DNA of 28,546 bases from JBHHZJ01 sp046758005 (GTDB taxonomy: Bacteria; Pseudomonadota; Alphaproteobacteria; Kiloniellales; J153): the NCBI GenBank assembly GCA_046758005.1, contig JBHHZJ010000044.1, forward strand, positions 1-28,546, written 5' to 3'. The notes beneath the pieces are model-generated. The model was given only the letters and a program-made list of their open reading frames with translations. It was not told the origin of the DNA and made no database searches. Below, in pieces: positions 6,504-13,708 of this stretch; the first letter of the stretch is position 1, and every line of letters begins with the position of its first letter. Made by a program: the position numbers and the translations under genes.

Positions 6504-6680
6504 TCAGGAGTCGTTATGTCCGCCGCCGGGCTGCAAGGATTGCCAAACATCGAAGATCGCCATGGCGAGAATAGCAACGATTATGACCCAAAGCGGAACG
6601 GAACCTATACTGACGGCGTAGTACCCGAGGAAGACCACGATCATCAGGACCGCGGCGAGCCCGGCGATCAGTCTAGCCAT
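6504..6680 (-). CDS. Small membrane protein (58 residues), unknown function
   Basis: A short reading frame begins MARLIAGLAAVLMIVVFLG and continues YYAVSIGSVPLWVIIVAILAM before a tail FDVWQSLQPGGGHNDS. Two hydrophobic segments (about 4-20 and 27-44) predict a two-pass inner-membrane protein. A strong ribosome-binding site, GGGAGG, lies four bases before the ATG, which supports real translation. It follows the amidase gene by 97 bases in the same direction and could be the last gene of the TRAP/amidase transcript. I recall similar uncharacterised small proteins in proteobacteria, but no function is known to me. Confidence 0.7.
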   Translation of the reverse strand: MARLIAGLAAVLMIVVFLGYYAVSIGSVPLWVIIVAILAMAIFDVWQSLQPGGGHNDS

Positions 6681-6776
6681 GAAACCTCCCGTTTCCTCGA
6701 TTCTGGGCGGTCCGCTCTCGGCACCGCTCCGCTACCCGGGAACGACAACGCCTGGCAGAGTTGGGGGAAAAGGCCG

Positions 6777-8150
6777 TCATTCCTTTACCGCCTCTGCGAG
6801 CCAGCGTGCGGTCCGCAGGAGCCGAGCATCGTCTCCCTTCTGCCCCACCAGCTGCACCCCCATCGGCATCCCGCCCTCGCCCTGCAGGAGGGGAAGACTG
6901 ATCGCGGGCACGCCGCACAGGGTCCAGATGGTGCAAAAGACCGGGCTTCCCGTGGATTCCAGGCCGGTGGGCGCAACCCCCGTCGTGGCGGGCGTGACGA
7001 TGGCATCGTATTCCTCGAACAAAAGGTCGAGAACGCTGTTTAACACCCTAGCGCCGTCCAGCGCCCGGTTGTAATCGACGGCCCGGACCTCCTGCCCGCG
7101 TTCGATCATCTCGCACAGGATGGCGCTCAGCTTGTCCTTTCCGCTTCGGTACTCACGCGCGAAGTTCTTGGCCAGATCGGCTTCCATGATCGTGCGGTGC
7201 CACTCGTGCGCGTGCTCGAACAGTTCGGGAAGCGCCGCCTCCTTGGCCGCGTCCTCGGCGAGCGCCTCGATTCTCTGCTCGTCCATTGCCGCGGCGGTTT
7301 CGTTGATGTGCGCGACCAGCTCGGAAAACGCCTCCCCCGTCTCCGCGTCGGTCTGATCCCACACCGGCGTCTTGACGAAGGCCAGCTTCGGCACCACCGG
7401 CGGGTCCTGCGCCGCCACGTCGAGCAGCTTCGGGCGGGCGCGCGGTCGCGTGTCGGGGTCGTTCGCGTCGAAGAGGATGAGCTGCTCGGCGATCAGCGCG
7501 GCATCCTCGATGCTGCGCGCGAACACCCCGATCTGGTCCAGGTGCGGCGATTGCAGCAGAACGCGGTGCCGGGAGATCAATCCGTGGGTCGGCTTGAATC
7601 CGTAGACCCCGCAATAGGCGGCCGGACGTATGACCGACCCGTTCGTCTGGGTGCCGACGGCCAGCGGCACCATGTAGGCGGCCACCGCGGCCGCCGAGCC
7701 GCTCGACGACCCCCCCGGCGTGCGTTCCGGGTCGTGCGGATTGCGCGTCTTGCCCGGCGCGTAGACGGCGAGCTCGGTGGTCACCGTCTTGCCCATGATG
7801 ACGGCGCCCGCCGCGCGCAACAGGGAGACCACGGTGCAATCATCCTTCGGCTGGCGGCCGGCGTGCAGCGGCGTGCCGTTTTCCGTCGGCATGTCCCGGG
7901 TGTCGAAGATGTCCTTCACCCCGACCGGCACGCCGTGCAGCGGTCCCAAGGCCTTGCCCTCCCGGCACGCCAGGTCGGCCGCGCGCGCCTGCTCCAGCGC
8001 ATAGTCGGGATCCAGGTACGTCCAGGCCCGGACGGCCTCGTCGACCTCGTTGATGCGATCCAGACAGGCCTGGACCAGTTGCTCGGAGGTGATCTCCCCC
8101 GATCGGATCGCTTTCGCCGCGTCGGTGGCGTTCAACTGGGCTGGGTGCAT
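6777..8150 (-). CDS. Amidase signature family hydrolase
   Basis: A 457-residue enzyme of the amidase signature family (GatA, FAAH and bacterial amidases), which hydrolyses carboxamide bonds to a carboxylate and ammonia or amine. The Ser-cisSer-Lys triad is visible: Lys79 in HGVPVGVKD, cis-Ser148 in TPGGSSSGSAAAVAA, and nucleophile Ser172 in GTQTNGSVIRPAAYCG. The 24-residue spacing of the serines equals that of FAAH. The usual GTDTGGSIR block is altered to GTQTNGSVI. Length is normal for a free amidase, and no gatB or gatC is nearby, so it is unlikely to be the tRNA amidotransferase subunit. It lies 95 bases after dctM in the same direction, suggesting that the TRAP system imports its substrate or that its product relates to it. 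Confidence 0.92.
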   Translation of the reverse strand: MHPAQLNATDAAKAIRSGEITSEQLVQACLDRINEVDEAVRAWTYLDPDYALEQARAADLACREGKALGPLHGVPVGVKDIFDTRDMPTENGTPLHAGRQPKDDCTVVSLLRAAGAVIMGKTVTTELAVYAPGKTRNPHDPERTPGGSSSGSAAAVAAYMVPLAVGTQTNGSVIRPAAYCGVYGFKPTHGLISRHRVLLQSPHLDQIGVFARSIEDAALIAEQLILFDANDPDTRPRARPKLLDVAAQDPPVVPKLAFVKTPVWDQTDAETGEAFSELVAHINETAAAMDEQRIEALAEDAAKEAALPELFEHAHEWHRTIMEADLAKNFAREYRSGKDKLSAILCEMIERGQEVRAVDYNRALDGARVLNSVLDLLFEEYDAIVTPATTGVAPTGLESTGSPVFCTIWTLCGVPAISLPLLQGEGGMPMGVQLVGQKGDDARLLRTARWLAEAVKE

Positions 8151-8245
8151 CTCCCCCTCGAATCGAGACGATCATTCGGCGACGCCACGGCGCCGCTGCG
8201 GCAACGCGCCGACCATAGTCTGCCAGGCGGCGCCGGAGATCACGA

Positions 8246-9595
8246 CTACCTGACCAGGTAGATTTGCTCAGGCAACCACAGCGCGATTCCCGGGAAATTG
8301 TAAAGGATCACCATGGCGAGGATCACGACCGAGAGGAACGGGAAGGACCCCTTGAAGATGTCGATCAGCTGGACATGCGGCGGCGCCACGCCTTTGAGGT
8401 AATAGGCCGCCATCGCCATCGGCGGCGTCATGAACGAGGTCTGCAGGTTGAGCGCCACGAGAATGCCGAAGAACAGCGGGTCGATGCCGAACGGATCCAG
8501 CAGCGGCAGGAAGATGGGCACGAAGATGATGATGATCTCCGACCACTCCAACGGCCAGCCGAGGAGGAAGATGATGATCTGAGCCAGGATGAGAAACGTG
8601 ACCGGGGACAGTTCGAGTCCCAGCACGAAGTCTGAAATCAGTTCATGGCCGCCGAGGTAGGAAAACACCGAGGAAAAGGTCCAGGAGCCGACGAACAGCC
8701 AGCACACCATGGCCGAGGTGCGGACCGTGAGATAAACCGACTCCTTCAACATCTGCCATTTGAGCGTACCGTAGCTCGCGGCCAGGACCAGACCGCCGAA
8801 AGCGCCCACCGCGGCCGCCTCGGTCGGCGAGGCCAATCCGAACAGGATGGCGCCGAGGACGGCCATAATTAATACGGCAAGCGGAATGAAGGAGGTCACC
8901 AGCATCCAGAGCAACTGCGGCAGCGGAATTTCCGTCTGCTCCTTGGGCGGCTTGGGCGCCAAGCTGGGGTTGAGCCAAGCCCTACCGACCACGTAAACCA
9001 TGTAGAGCCCGGCGAGCATCATGCCCGGGAACATGGCGGCGGCATACGCCTGGACCACCGAGATGGCGGTCGTGGCGGCATAGACGATGAGCATGATGGA
9101 AGGCGGAATCAGGATCCCCAGGCAGCCGCCGGCGCAGATCACACCAGCGGCGAACTTGGTGTCGTAACCGGCCTTCAGGAGCGCCGGGAAGGCGAGCAGT
9201 CCCATGAGGGTCACCACCGCGCCGATGATCCCGACGGCGGTGGCGAACAGGGTGCAGGTCACGAGCGCCGCCACCGCCATGGACCCGGGCATGGCACGCG
9301 CCGCGATATTGAGGCTGAAAAACAGCCGGTCGACGATGTTGGCGCGTTCGACGATGTAGCCCATGAACAGGAACAGCGGCACCGCGACCAGCACGTCGTT
9401 GACCATGACCGAGTAGGTTTGATTTACCAGGAGATCGAAAATGTTGTTGTCGATAAATTCAACACCGGGCTGGTAGTACGCGTAGAAGCCGAATCCGACG
9501 CCCATCGCGATCAGCGTGAAACAAATGGGGAAACCGAGCAGGATGGCAAACAGCAACACCCCCAGCATCAGGAGGGCGACTTGGGGGTCGGTCAT
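8246..9595 (-). CDS. dctM: TRAP transporter large permease (DctM)
   Basis: A 449-residue, very hydrophobic protein with about a dozen predicted membrane segments and the family features FPICFTLIAMGVGFGFYAYY near the N-terminus, LFATAVGIIGAVVTLMGLLA, CAGGCLGILIPPSIMLIVYA, and LASPTEAAAVGAFGG. This is the ion-coupled transport subunit of a tripartite ATP-independent periplasmic transporter, driven by a sodium gradient in characterised cases. Its ATG overlaps the dctQ stop by 4 bases (ATGA), so the two membrane subunits are translationally coupled. The binding protein gene dctP lies just upstream, giving the order dctP-dctQ-dctM-amidase. Confidence 0.95.
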   Translation of the reverse strand: MTDPQVALLMLGVLLFAILLGFPICFTLIAMGVGFGFYAYYQPGVEFIDNNIFDLLVNQTYSVMVNDVLVAVPLFLFMGYIVERANIVDRLFFSLNIAARAMPGSMAVAALVTCTLFATAVGIIGAVVTLMGLLAFPALLKAGYDTKFAAGVICAGGCLGILIPPSIMLIVYAATTAISVVQAYAAAMFPGMMLAGLYMVYVVGRAWLNPSLAPKPPKEQTEIPLPQLLWMLVTSFIPLAVLIMAVLGAILFGLASPTEAAAVGAFGGLVLAASYGTLKWQMLKESVYLTVRTSAMVCWLFVGSWTFSSVFSYLGGHELISDFVLGLELSPVTFLILAQIIIFLLGWPLEWSEIIIIFVPIFLPLLDPFGIDPLFFGILVALNLQTSFMTPPMAMAAYYLKGVAPPHVQLIDIFKGSFPFLSVVILAMVILYNFPGIALWLPEQIYLVR

Positions 9596-10233
9596 TTTGC
9601 GCTTTCCTCACTCGTGCCATCCAGATGCAGTCCACGCGCGATCTCATGCTCGCGCTCGTGGAGAAGCATCGTTTCGATCTCCTCCACATCGTACAGGCGC
9701 TGCGGCCATACGCCGCTCCTCATGCAAATGATGCAGCGCAGCAATTCCGCGAATCCCTGGACCATCACAAAGAATGCGGCCACGGGCAGGATGGTCTTCA
9801 ACGGAGACACCGGCACGCCCGCAGGGCTGTTGATGCTGATCTCGCCGCGCGGTCCACCCGGCCCATAAGGCAGGAAACTCCAGGACTCTGCGGCGTAATC
9901 GATGCCGGAATAGATGAGCGCCGCCATGCCAGGGAAGAGAAACAGGACGATCAGCACAAACTCGATCACCGCCTGTACGCGCGGTGGCCAGAGCCGAAAG
10001 ATCACGTCCCCGCGCACGTGACCGTCCCGCGAAAGCGTGTAGGCCCCCCCCATCATGAACAGGGCGCCGTACATGATGTAGCTCATGTCGAAGGCCCACG
10101 CGGTCGGATTGTTCAGCACGTAGCGGACGAACACCTCGTACGTGTAGGCGAAGGTGAGCACCAGGATGCACCAGGCAAAGGCCTTGCCCACCCACGTGCT
10201 GAGGTTGTCGACGAAGAAAAGAAAGCGGTTCAT
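9592..10233 (-). CDS. dctQ: TRAP transporter small permease (DctQ)
   Basis: A 213-residue membrane protein with four predicted helices (about 16-37, 47-66, 85-108 and 142-165), as expected for the small TRAP subunit. It carries the family pattern VFVRYVLNNPTAWAFDMSYI and then GGAYTLSRDGHVRGDVIF. A Gly/Pro-rich stretch between helices 3 and 4 (FLPYGPGGPRGEISINSPAG) and a long hydrophilic C-terminal tail make it somewhat longer than minimal DctQ proteins; such insertions are common in the family-7 (TakP-type) systems. It is separated from dctP by 112 bases containing a hairpin and overlaps dctM by 4 bases. Confidence 0.92.
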   Translation of the reverse strand: MNRFLFFVDNLSTWVGKAFAWCILVLTFAYTYEVFVRYVLNNPTAWAFDMSYIMYGALFMMGGAYTLSRDGHVRGDVIFRLWPPRVQAVIEFVLIVLFLFPGMAALIYSGIDYAAESWSFLPYGPGGPRGEISINSPAGVPVSPLKTILPVAAFFVMVQGFAELLRCIICMRSGVWPQRLYDVEEIETMLLHEREHEIARGLHLDGTSEESAK

Positions 10234-10277
10234 TTTCCGTTCCGTAATCCGCGCCTCAAAGGCCGAGAGACACGGGC

Positions 10278-10303
10278 GGGGCGGCGCTTGAACGTGCCGC
10301 CCC
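10278..10303. repeat. Intercistronic hairpin between dctP and dctQ
   Basis: GGGGCGGC (10278-10285) pairs with GCCGCCCC (10296-10303) around a 10-base loop. There is no T-run on the minus strand, so it is more likely an mRNA-stabilising or processing hairpin that keeps binding-protein mRNA in excess, a known arrangement in transporter operons, than a full terminator. Confidence 0.5.
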
Positions 10304-10345
10304 TATCCCCGATTAGATGGCTTCCGTCAAAAAACGGATCGACGC

Positions 10346-11506
10346 CTAGAAGCCGAGCTCGCCCGGGAAGTAGTGATCGAAGGCGAGCTTGTAGTCGCAC
10401 TGGTTAAGAAGGATGTAGTAAGCTGCCCGGTGGGCGAATTTCTTCTGCGACGCCAAGACCTTCTTGAAGAACGGGTCCTCGCCCTCCAACTTGTCGATCA
10501 TCACGTCCCAGGCTTCGAGCTGTTTGTTCATGATCGACTGCGGCGTCCGGTGGATGTTGACGCCGGCCTTGTCCCTGAGCCACAGAAGATCCGCCGAGTA
10601 ACGGTCCATCGCGGTGAAGAAGTTGCTCGAGGACGCCGCCTCGGCCGCGTACCTCAGGATCGCCTGATGCTCCTTGGGCAAGGCGTTGTACTTGCGCTTG
10701 TTGAAGATGATCTCGAAGAACTCGGCCGCCTGGTGGTAGCTGCCCATCATGTAGTGCTTGCTCACGTCCTGTGCGCCGAAGCTTCTGTCGGACGTCGGGT
10801 TATTGAACTCGAAGGCCTCGATCACCCCGCGCTCGAGCGCCGGGACGATCTCGCCGCCGGGAAGCTGGGTGACCTTGAGGCCCATTTCCTGCATCAGGTC
10901 GGCGGCCAGGCCCACGGTGCGGTACTTCAGGCCCACCAGGTCGTCGGCGCTCTTGATCTCCTTCTGGAACCAACCGAGCGGCTGGGTCGGCATCGGCATC
11001 GCGAAAAAGCCGACCGTGTTGATCCCCAGCTTCTCGATCAGCTCGTTATAGAGCTCCTGTCCGCCACCGCGGTAAATCCAGGCCAGCCCGAGGTGCGCGT
11101 CCTGGCCGAACACGGGCCCGGTGCCGAACAGCGAGGCAACCTTGCTCTTGCCGTACCAGTACACGGTCACCCCGTGTCCGCCGTCGAGCACGCCCTTGTG
11201 GACCGCGTCCTGAACGCGGAACGCCTTGACCACCGCGCCGGAGACCAGATAGTTGATCTTCAGGCGGCCGCCCGCCATCGCGTTGACCTTGTCGACGTAC
11301 TCCATGGCCATGTCGTTGAAGACGTCCTTTGCGCCCCAGGCGCCCTGCATCTTCAGGGTCACGGTCTGGGCCCGGGAAACCTGCGGCGCGGCGATCATGG
11401 CGGCGCCGCCGGCGACCGCCCCTGCCGCCCCGGTCAGGAACCTGCGGCGCGACGAGGCGGCCTCATTTTTCACCTTGGATGCGTTGGTTTTTTGCTTTTC
11501 TGTCAT
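10346..11506 (-). CDS. dctP: TRAP transporter substrate-binding protein (DctP/TakP-like), Tat-exported
   Basis: A 386-residue periplasmic binding protein. The N-terminus has a twin-arginine signal, SSRRRFLTGAAGAVAGG, with a likely cleavage after SRA. The mature part shows DctP-family features: KINYLVSGAVVKAFRVQDAV, KSADDLVGLKYRTVGL, and PGGEIVPALERGVIEAFEFN. The overall pattern, including GGHGVTVYWYGK, is like the TakP branch that binds 2-oxoacids such as pyruvate; the exact ligand is inferred. The start at 11506 is chosen over the open frame to 11710 because GGGAGG lies nine bases upstream and the Tat signal follows. dctQ and dctM follow in the same direction. Confidence 0.92.
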   Translation of the reverse strand: MTEKQKTNASKVKNEAASSRRRFLTGAAGAVAGGAAMIAAPQVSRAQTVTLKMQGAWGAKDVFNDMAMEYVDKVNAMAGGRLKINYLVSGAVVKAFRVQDAVHKGVLDGGHGVTVYWYGKSKVASLFGTGPVFGQDAHLGLAWIYRGGGQELYNELIEKLGINTVGFFAMPMPTQPLGWFQKEIKSADDLVGLKYRTVGLAADLMQEMGLKVTQLPGGEIVPALERGVIEAFEFNNPTSDRSFGAQDVSKHYMMGSYHQAAEFFEIIFNKRKYNALPKEHQAILRYAAEAASSSNFFTAMDRYSADLLWLRDKAGVNIHRTPQSIMNKQLEAWDVMIDKLEGEDPFFKKVLASQKKFAHRAAYYILLNQCDYKLAFDHYFPGELGF

Positions 11507-11866
11507 CGAGTTGATCCTCCCTTTCGGTTTTGAGAGCCAGCGACCGGTCGATGTTTTCGCCGTCTCCCTGTGCGCCGGCGGACTTCGACGACACCTCCGT
11601 CGTTGATGGTGTCGCCAGCGTATCGGGCCGCCAATATACAAGGCAATTCCGGCTTTTGGTAGCGCACAGTTAATGCCGGATCGCACCGCCGCCGCGGCGG
11701 CCAGGTCCAAGGCGGCGTCCGGCGCGTGCGCCTAGGGCAGATCCGGGTCGATGAGAATCGCCCGAAGGCGATTTGTCGACCCGGATCTGCTCCAACTGTA
11801 ATGGATAGAGCGGATTCACGTGATCGATTGGAGTCGCGAAGTGGTTCCAATCATTCACGATCCGCT
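11507..11866. other. 360-bp intergenic region upstream of dctP with two palindromic elements
   Basis: No gene is visible. From the dctP side it holds the ribosome-binding site, an inverted repeat CGACACC/GGTGTCG (11589-11595, 11608-11614; 12-base spacer) and, on the minus strand, a possible promoter TTGCCT (11646-11641), 16 bases, GATACG (11624-11619). Further away are two larger inverted repeats listed separately. The inverted repeat lies close to the predicted transcription start, so it could be an operator or a leader hairpin. Confidence 0.4.
11737..11790. repeat. Inverted repeat with nested inner stem
   Basis: GCAGATCCGGGTCGA (11737-11751) and TCGACCCGGATCTGC (11776-11790) are perfect 15-bp arms. 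Inside them AATCGCC and GGCGATT (11756-11762, 11767-11773) form a second stem with loop CGAA. The structure has no T-tract, so it looks more like a mobile palindromic repeat than a classical terminator. Confidence 0.75.
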
Positions 11867-11869
11867 CTA
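11806..11869. repeat. TAGAGCGG-type palindromic element overlapping a stop codon
   Basis: TAGAGCGGAT (11806-11815) and its reverse complement ATCCGCTCTA (11860-11869) are the ends of an imperfect long hairpin whose inner part also pairs (ATTGGA with TCCAAT). On the minus strand the first three bases, TAG, are the stop codon of the dehydrogenase gene. It probably also acts as that gene's transcript end. A related sequence occurs at 17946. Confidence 0.75.
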
Positions 11870-12832
11870 GGCCACGCGGTCCCGCGGCGCGCGCCCGGCG
11901 AAGAAGGCGTCGAGGTTGTCGAGCGCCCGGAACCCCATGGCGTCGCGCGTCTCCCTGGTCGCGCTGCCGACGTGCGGCAGCAGAAAGACGTTCTCGATCT
12001 CCAGGAAACCGGCGTGAATGTTCGGCTCGTTCTTGAACACGTCGAGCCCGGCCGCGGCCAGCTTGCCGCTGCGCAGGGCGGCGATCAGCGCGGCCTCGTC
12101 GACGATCGCGCCGCGCGCCGTGTTGACCACGATCGCGCCGTCGGGCAGGAGCGCGATGCGCGCCGCGTCGAGCAGGTCGGCCGTTTCCGGCGTCGCCGGG
12201 CAGTGCAGCGACAGGACGTCGCACTGGGGCAGCAGGTTTTCCAGCGTCTCGTGGTAAATCGCGTCGTGCTCCTGCTCGGGCGCCAGGCGGTGCCGGTTGT
12301 GGTAGTGCACCTCCATGTCGAAGCCGCGCGCCCGCCGCGCCGCGACCTGCCCCACCCGGCCCATGCCGACGACGCCGAAGCGCTTGCCGGTGATCTGGGA
12401 GCCCACCATGAAGTCCGGGCTCCAGGTGTTCCACCGGCGCGCGCGCACCAGGCGCTCGCCTTCGCCCGCCCGCCGGGCGGCGCCGAGCATGAGCAGGATG
12501 GCGATCTCGGCGGTGGCGTCGGACAGCACGTCCGGGGTGTTGGTCACCACGATTCCGCGCCGCTTGGCGGCCTCCAGGTCGACGTGGTCCACGCCGACCG
12601 AGTAGTTGGCAATGATCCCGACCGAGTCCGGCAGGCGGGCGATCACGTCGGCCGAGAGATGCTCCGTATGACAGGGCAGGATCGCGTCCGCGTCGGCGGC
12701 CAGTTCGAGCAGCTCCTCGGCCGAGTAGAGCCGGTCCTGCTGATTGAGCTTCGGCCGGTAGTCGCGGTCGAGCCGCGCCTCCACCGCCTTGGGCAGCTTT
12801 CGACCGACGACGACGATGGGCTTCGCGCGCAT
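11867..12832 (-). CDS. D-2-hydroxyacid dehydrogenase, glyoxylate/hydroxypyruvate-reductase-like
   Basis: A 321-residue NAD(P)-dependent dehydrogenase of the D-isomer-specific family, reducing a 2-oxoacid such as glyoxylate or hydroxypyruvate to the D-hydroxyacid, or the reverse. The nucleotide-binding loop is VVGMGRVGQ (Gly156, Gly158, Gly161). The catalytic Arg240 (NTARGAIVDE), Glu269 (KNEPNIH) and His287 (LLPHVGSAT) are all present. The motif NYSVGVDHVDLEAAKRRGI before the Rossmann fold is typical of GRHPR/GhrB members. Arg182, two residues after the second Rossmann strand (HYHNRHR), suggests NADPH preference, by analogy only. I chose ATG 12832, with GGGAG upstream, over 12886. It lies upstream of the 2-oxoacid-type TRAP genes in the same direction but is separated by palindromes. 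Confidence 0.93.
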   Translation of the reverse strand: MRAKPIVVVGRKLPKAVEARLDRDYRPKLNQQDRLYSAEELLELAADADAILPCHTEHLSADVIARLPDSVGIIANYSVGVDHVDLEAAKRRGIVVTNTPDVLSDATAEIAILLMLGAARRAGEGERLVRARRWNTWSPDFMVGSQITGKRFGVVGMGRVGQVAARRARGFDMEVHYHNRHRLAPEQEHDAIYHETLENLLPQCDVLSLHCPATPETADLLDAARIALLPDGAIVVNTARGAIVDEAALIAALRSGKLAAAGLDVFKNEPNIHAGFLEIENVFLLPHVGSATRETRDAMGFRALDNLDAFFAGRAPRDRVA

Positions 12833-12962
12833 GGGCCGCTCCCGATGTCCATGCAAGAACAGGGTCAAGAGCGCGGGTTCTAGCACAGCGGCGCGCGGAA
12901 TCGTAGCGCCGCCGCGCGCGGCGCGGGCGGACAGGACCGGGCCGTGTCCCCGGTGGCGGGAC

Positions 12963-13646
12963 CTAGGCCCCGGCGCCCGGCCTGTACGTCACGAGCTCGA
13001 TGACCCGGTCGGGCCTGTTGCCGTACTTCTTGATCCGCTTGACGAAGTGGCCGACCTGCGGCGCGTAGTACCAGATGTGGGTGCGGGTCGTCTTGCCCGC
13101 CTGGTTCAGGCGCCGGCAGATGATCTTGAACGCGTCGAAGGTGCCGGCCGGCACGGTGACGGCCCTGGCCCGGTTGACCTTGCAGGACCAGTTCTCCTTA
13201 TAGGTGCTGGTCTCGTTCGTGGCCTTGTCGAGTCGGTTGTAGTCCGCCGTGACCTGGGCGGTCTTCTTCGGCTCGAGCGGCCACAGCTCGGCCGGCCTGA
13301 GCGCGTTGAGCATGGTCCCCGCGCTCGACGGTCCGTTCCATTTGAGCCGGGGCAGGGCGAAGTTGCGGTAGGTCGTGAAGCGGAAGTCCTTCTCGGTCAC
13401 CCAATCGACGGTCTCTGCATTGACGCCGACCACGCGCCGGACGAGCGGCGTGGCCGTGCCGTCGCTGTAGACGAAGGTGTCGCCGGTCCGATAGCTGGGA
13501 AGCGGGGCCGGCGGGAGGTCGACGAATTTGGGGCGCGCGCCCTCGCCGAACTTGGCCGGCAGGGCACAGGCCGACACGGCGAAGACGATGGCAATCGCGG
13601 CCAATCCGCGCATTGCCGAAAGCGATCCTAGGCTGCAGTTGGTCAT
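12963..13646 (-). CDS. Putative lipoprotein of unknown function
   Basis: A protein of about 227 residues with a lipoprotein signal: hydrophobic LAAIAIVFAV followed by the lipobox VSAC, so it is probably lipidated and periplasmic. The mature part has GDTFVYSDGTATPLVRRVVG near its start and, toward the end, AVTVPAGTFDAFKIICRR and HIWYYAPQVGHFVKRI. This last pattern is common in uncharacterised lipoproteins with a DUF3108-like beta-sheet fold; I do not know a function. Starts at 13661 (GTG), 13646 (ATG) and 13613 (ATG) are all possible; the last gives the shortest signal peptide. It lies 62 bases after the ABC gene in the same direction and may belong to that operon. Confidence 0.7.
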   Translation of the reverse strand: MTNCSLGSLSAMRGLAAIAIVFAVSACALPAKFGEGARPKFVDLPPAPLPSYRTGDTFVYSDGTATPLVRRVVGVNAETVDWVTEKDFRFTTYRNFALPRLKWNGPSSAGTMLNALRPAELWPLEPKKTAQVTADYNRLDKATNETSTYKENWSCKVNRARAVTVPAGTFDAFKIICRRLNQAGKTTRTHIWYYAPQVGHFVKRIKKYGNRPDRVIELVTYRPGAGA

Positions 13647-13708
13647 GGCGACGGCTCTCACAATGGTTGGTTGAGGTTCTGGGGGGTTCGGCTAAGGCCT
13701 ACGGGTTT

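Noticed and set aside
6421..6621. A 66-codon plus-strand frame beginning inside the palindrome
   Set aside because: It starts within the repeat, has no ribosome-binding site and lies opposite the small membrane protein gene, which has one.
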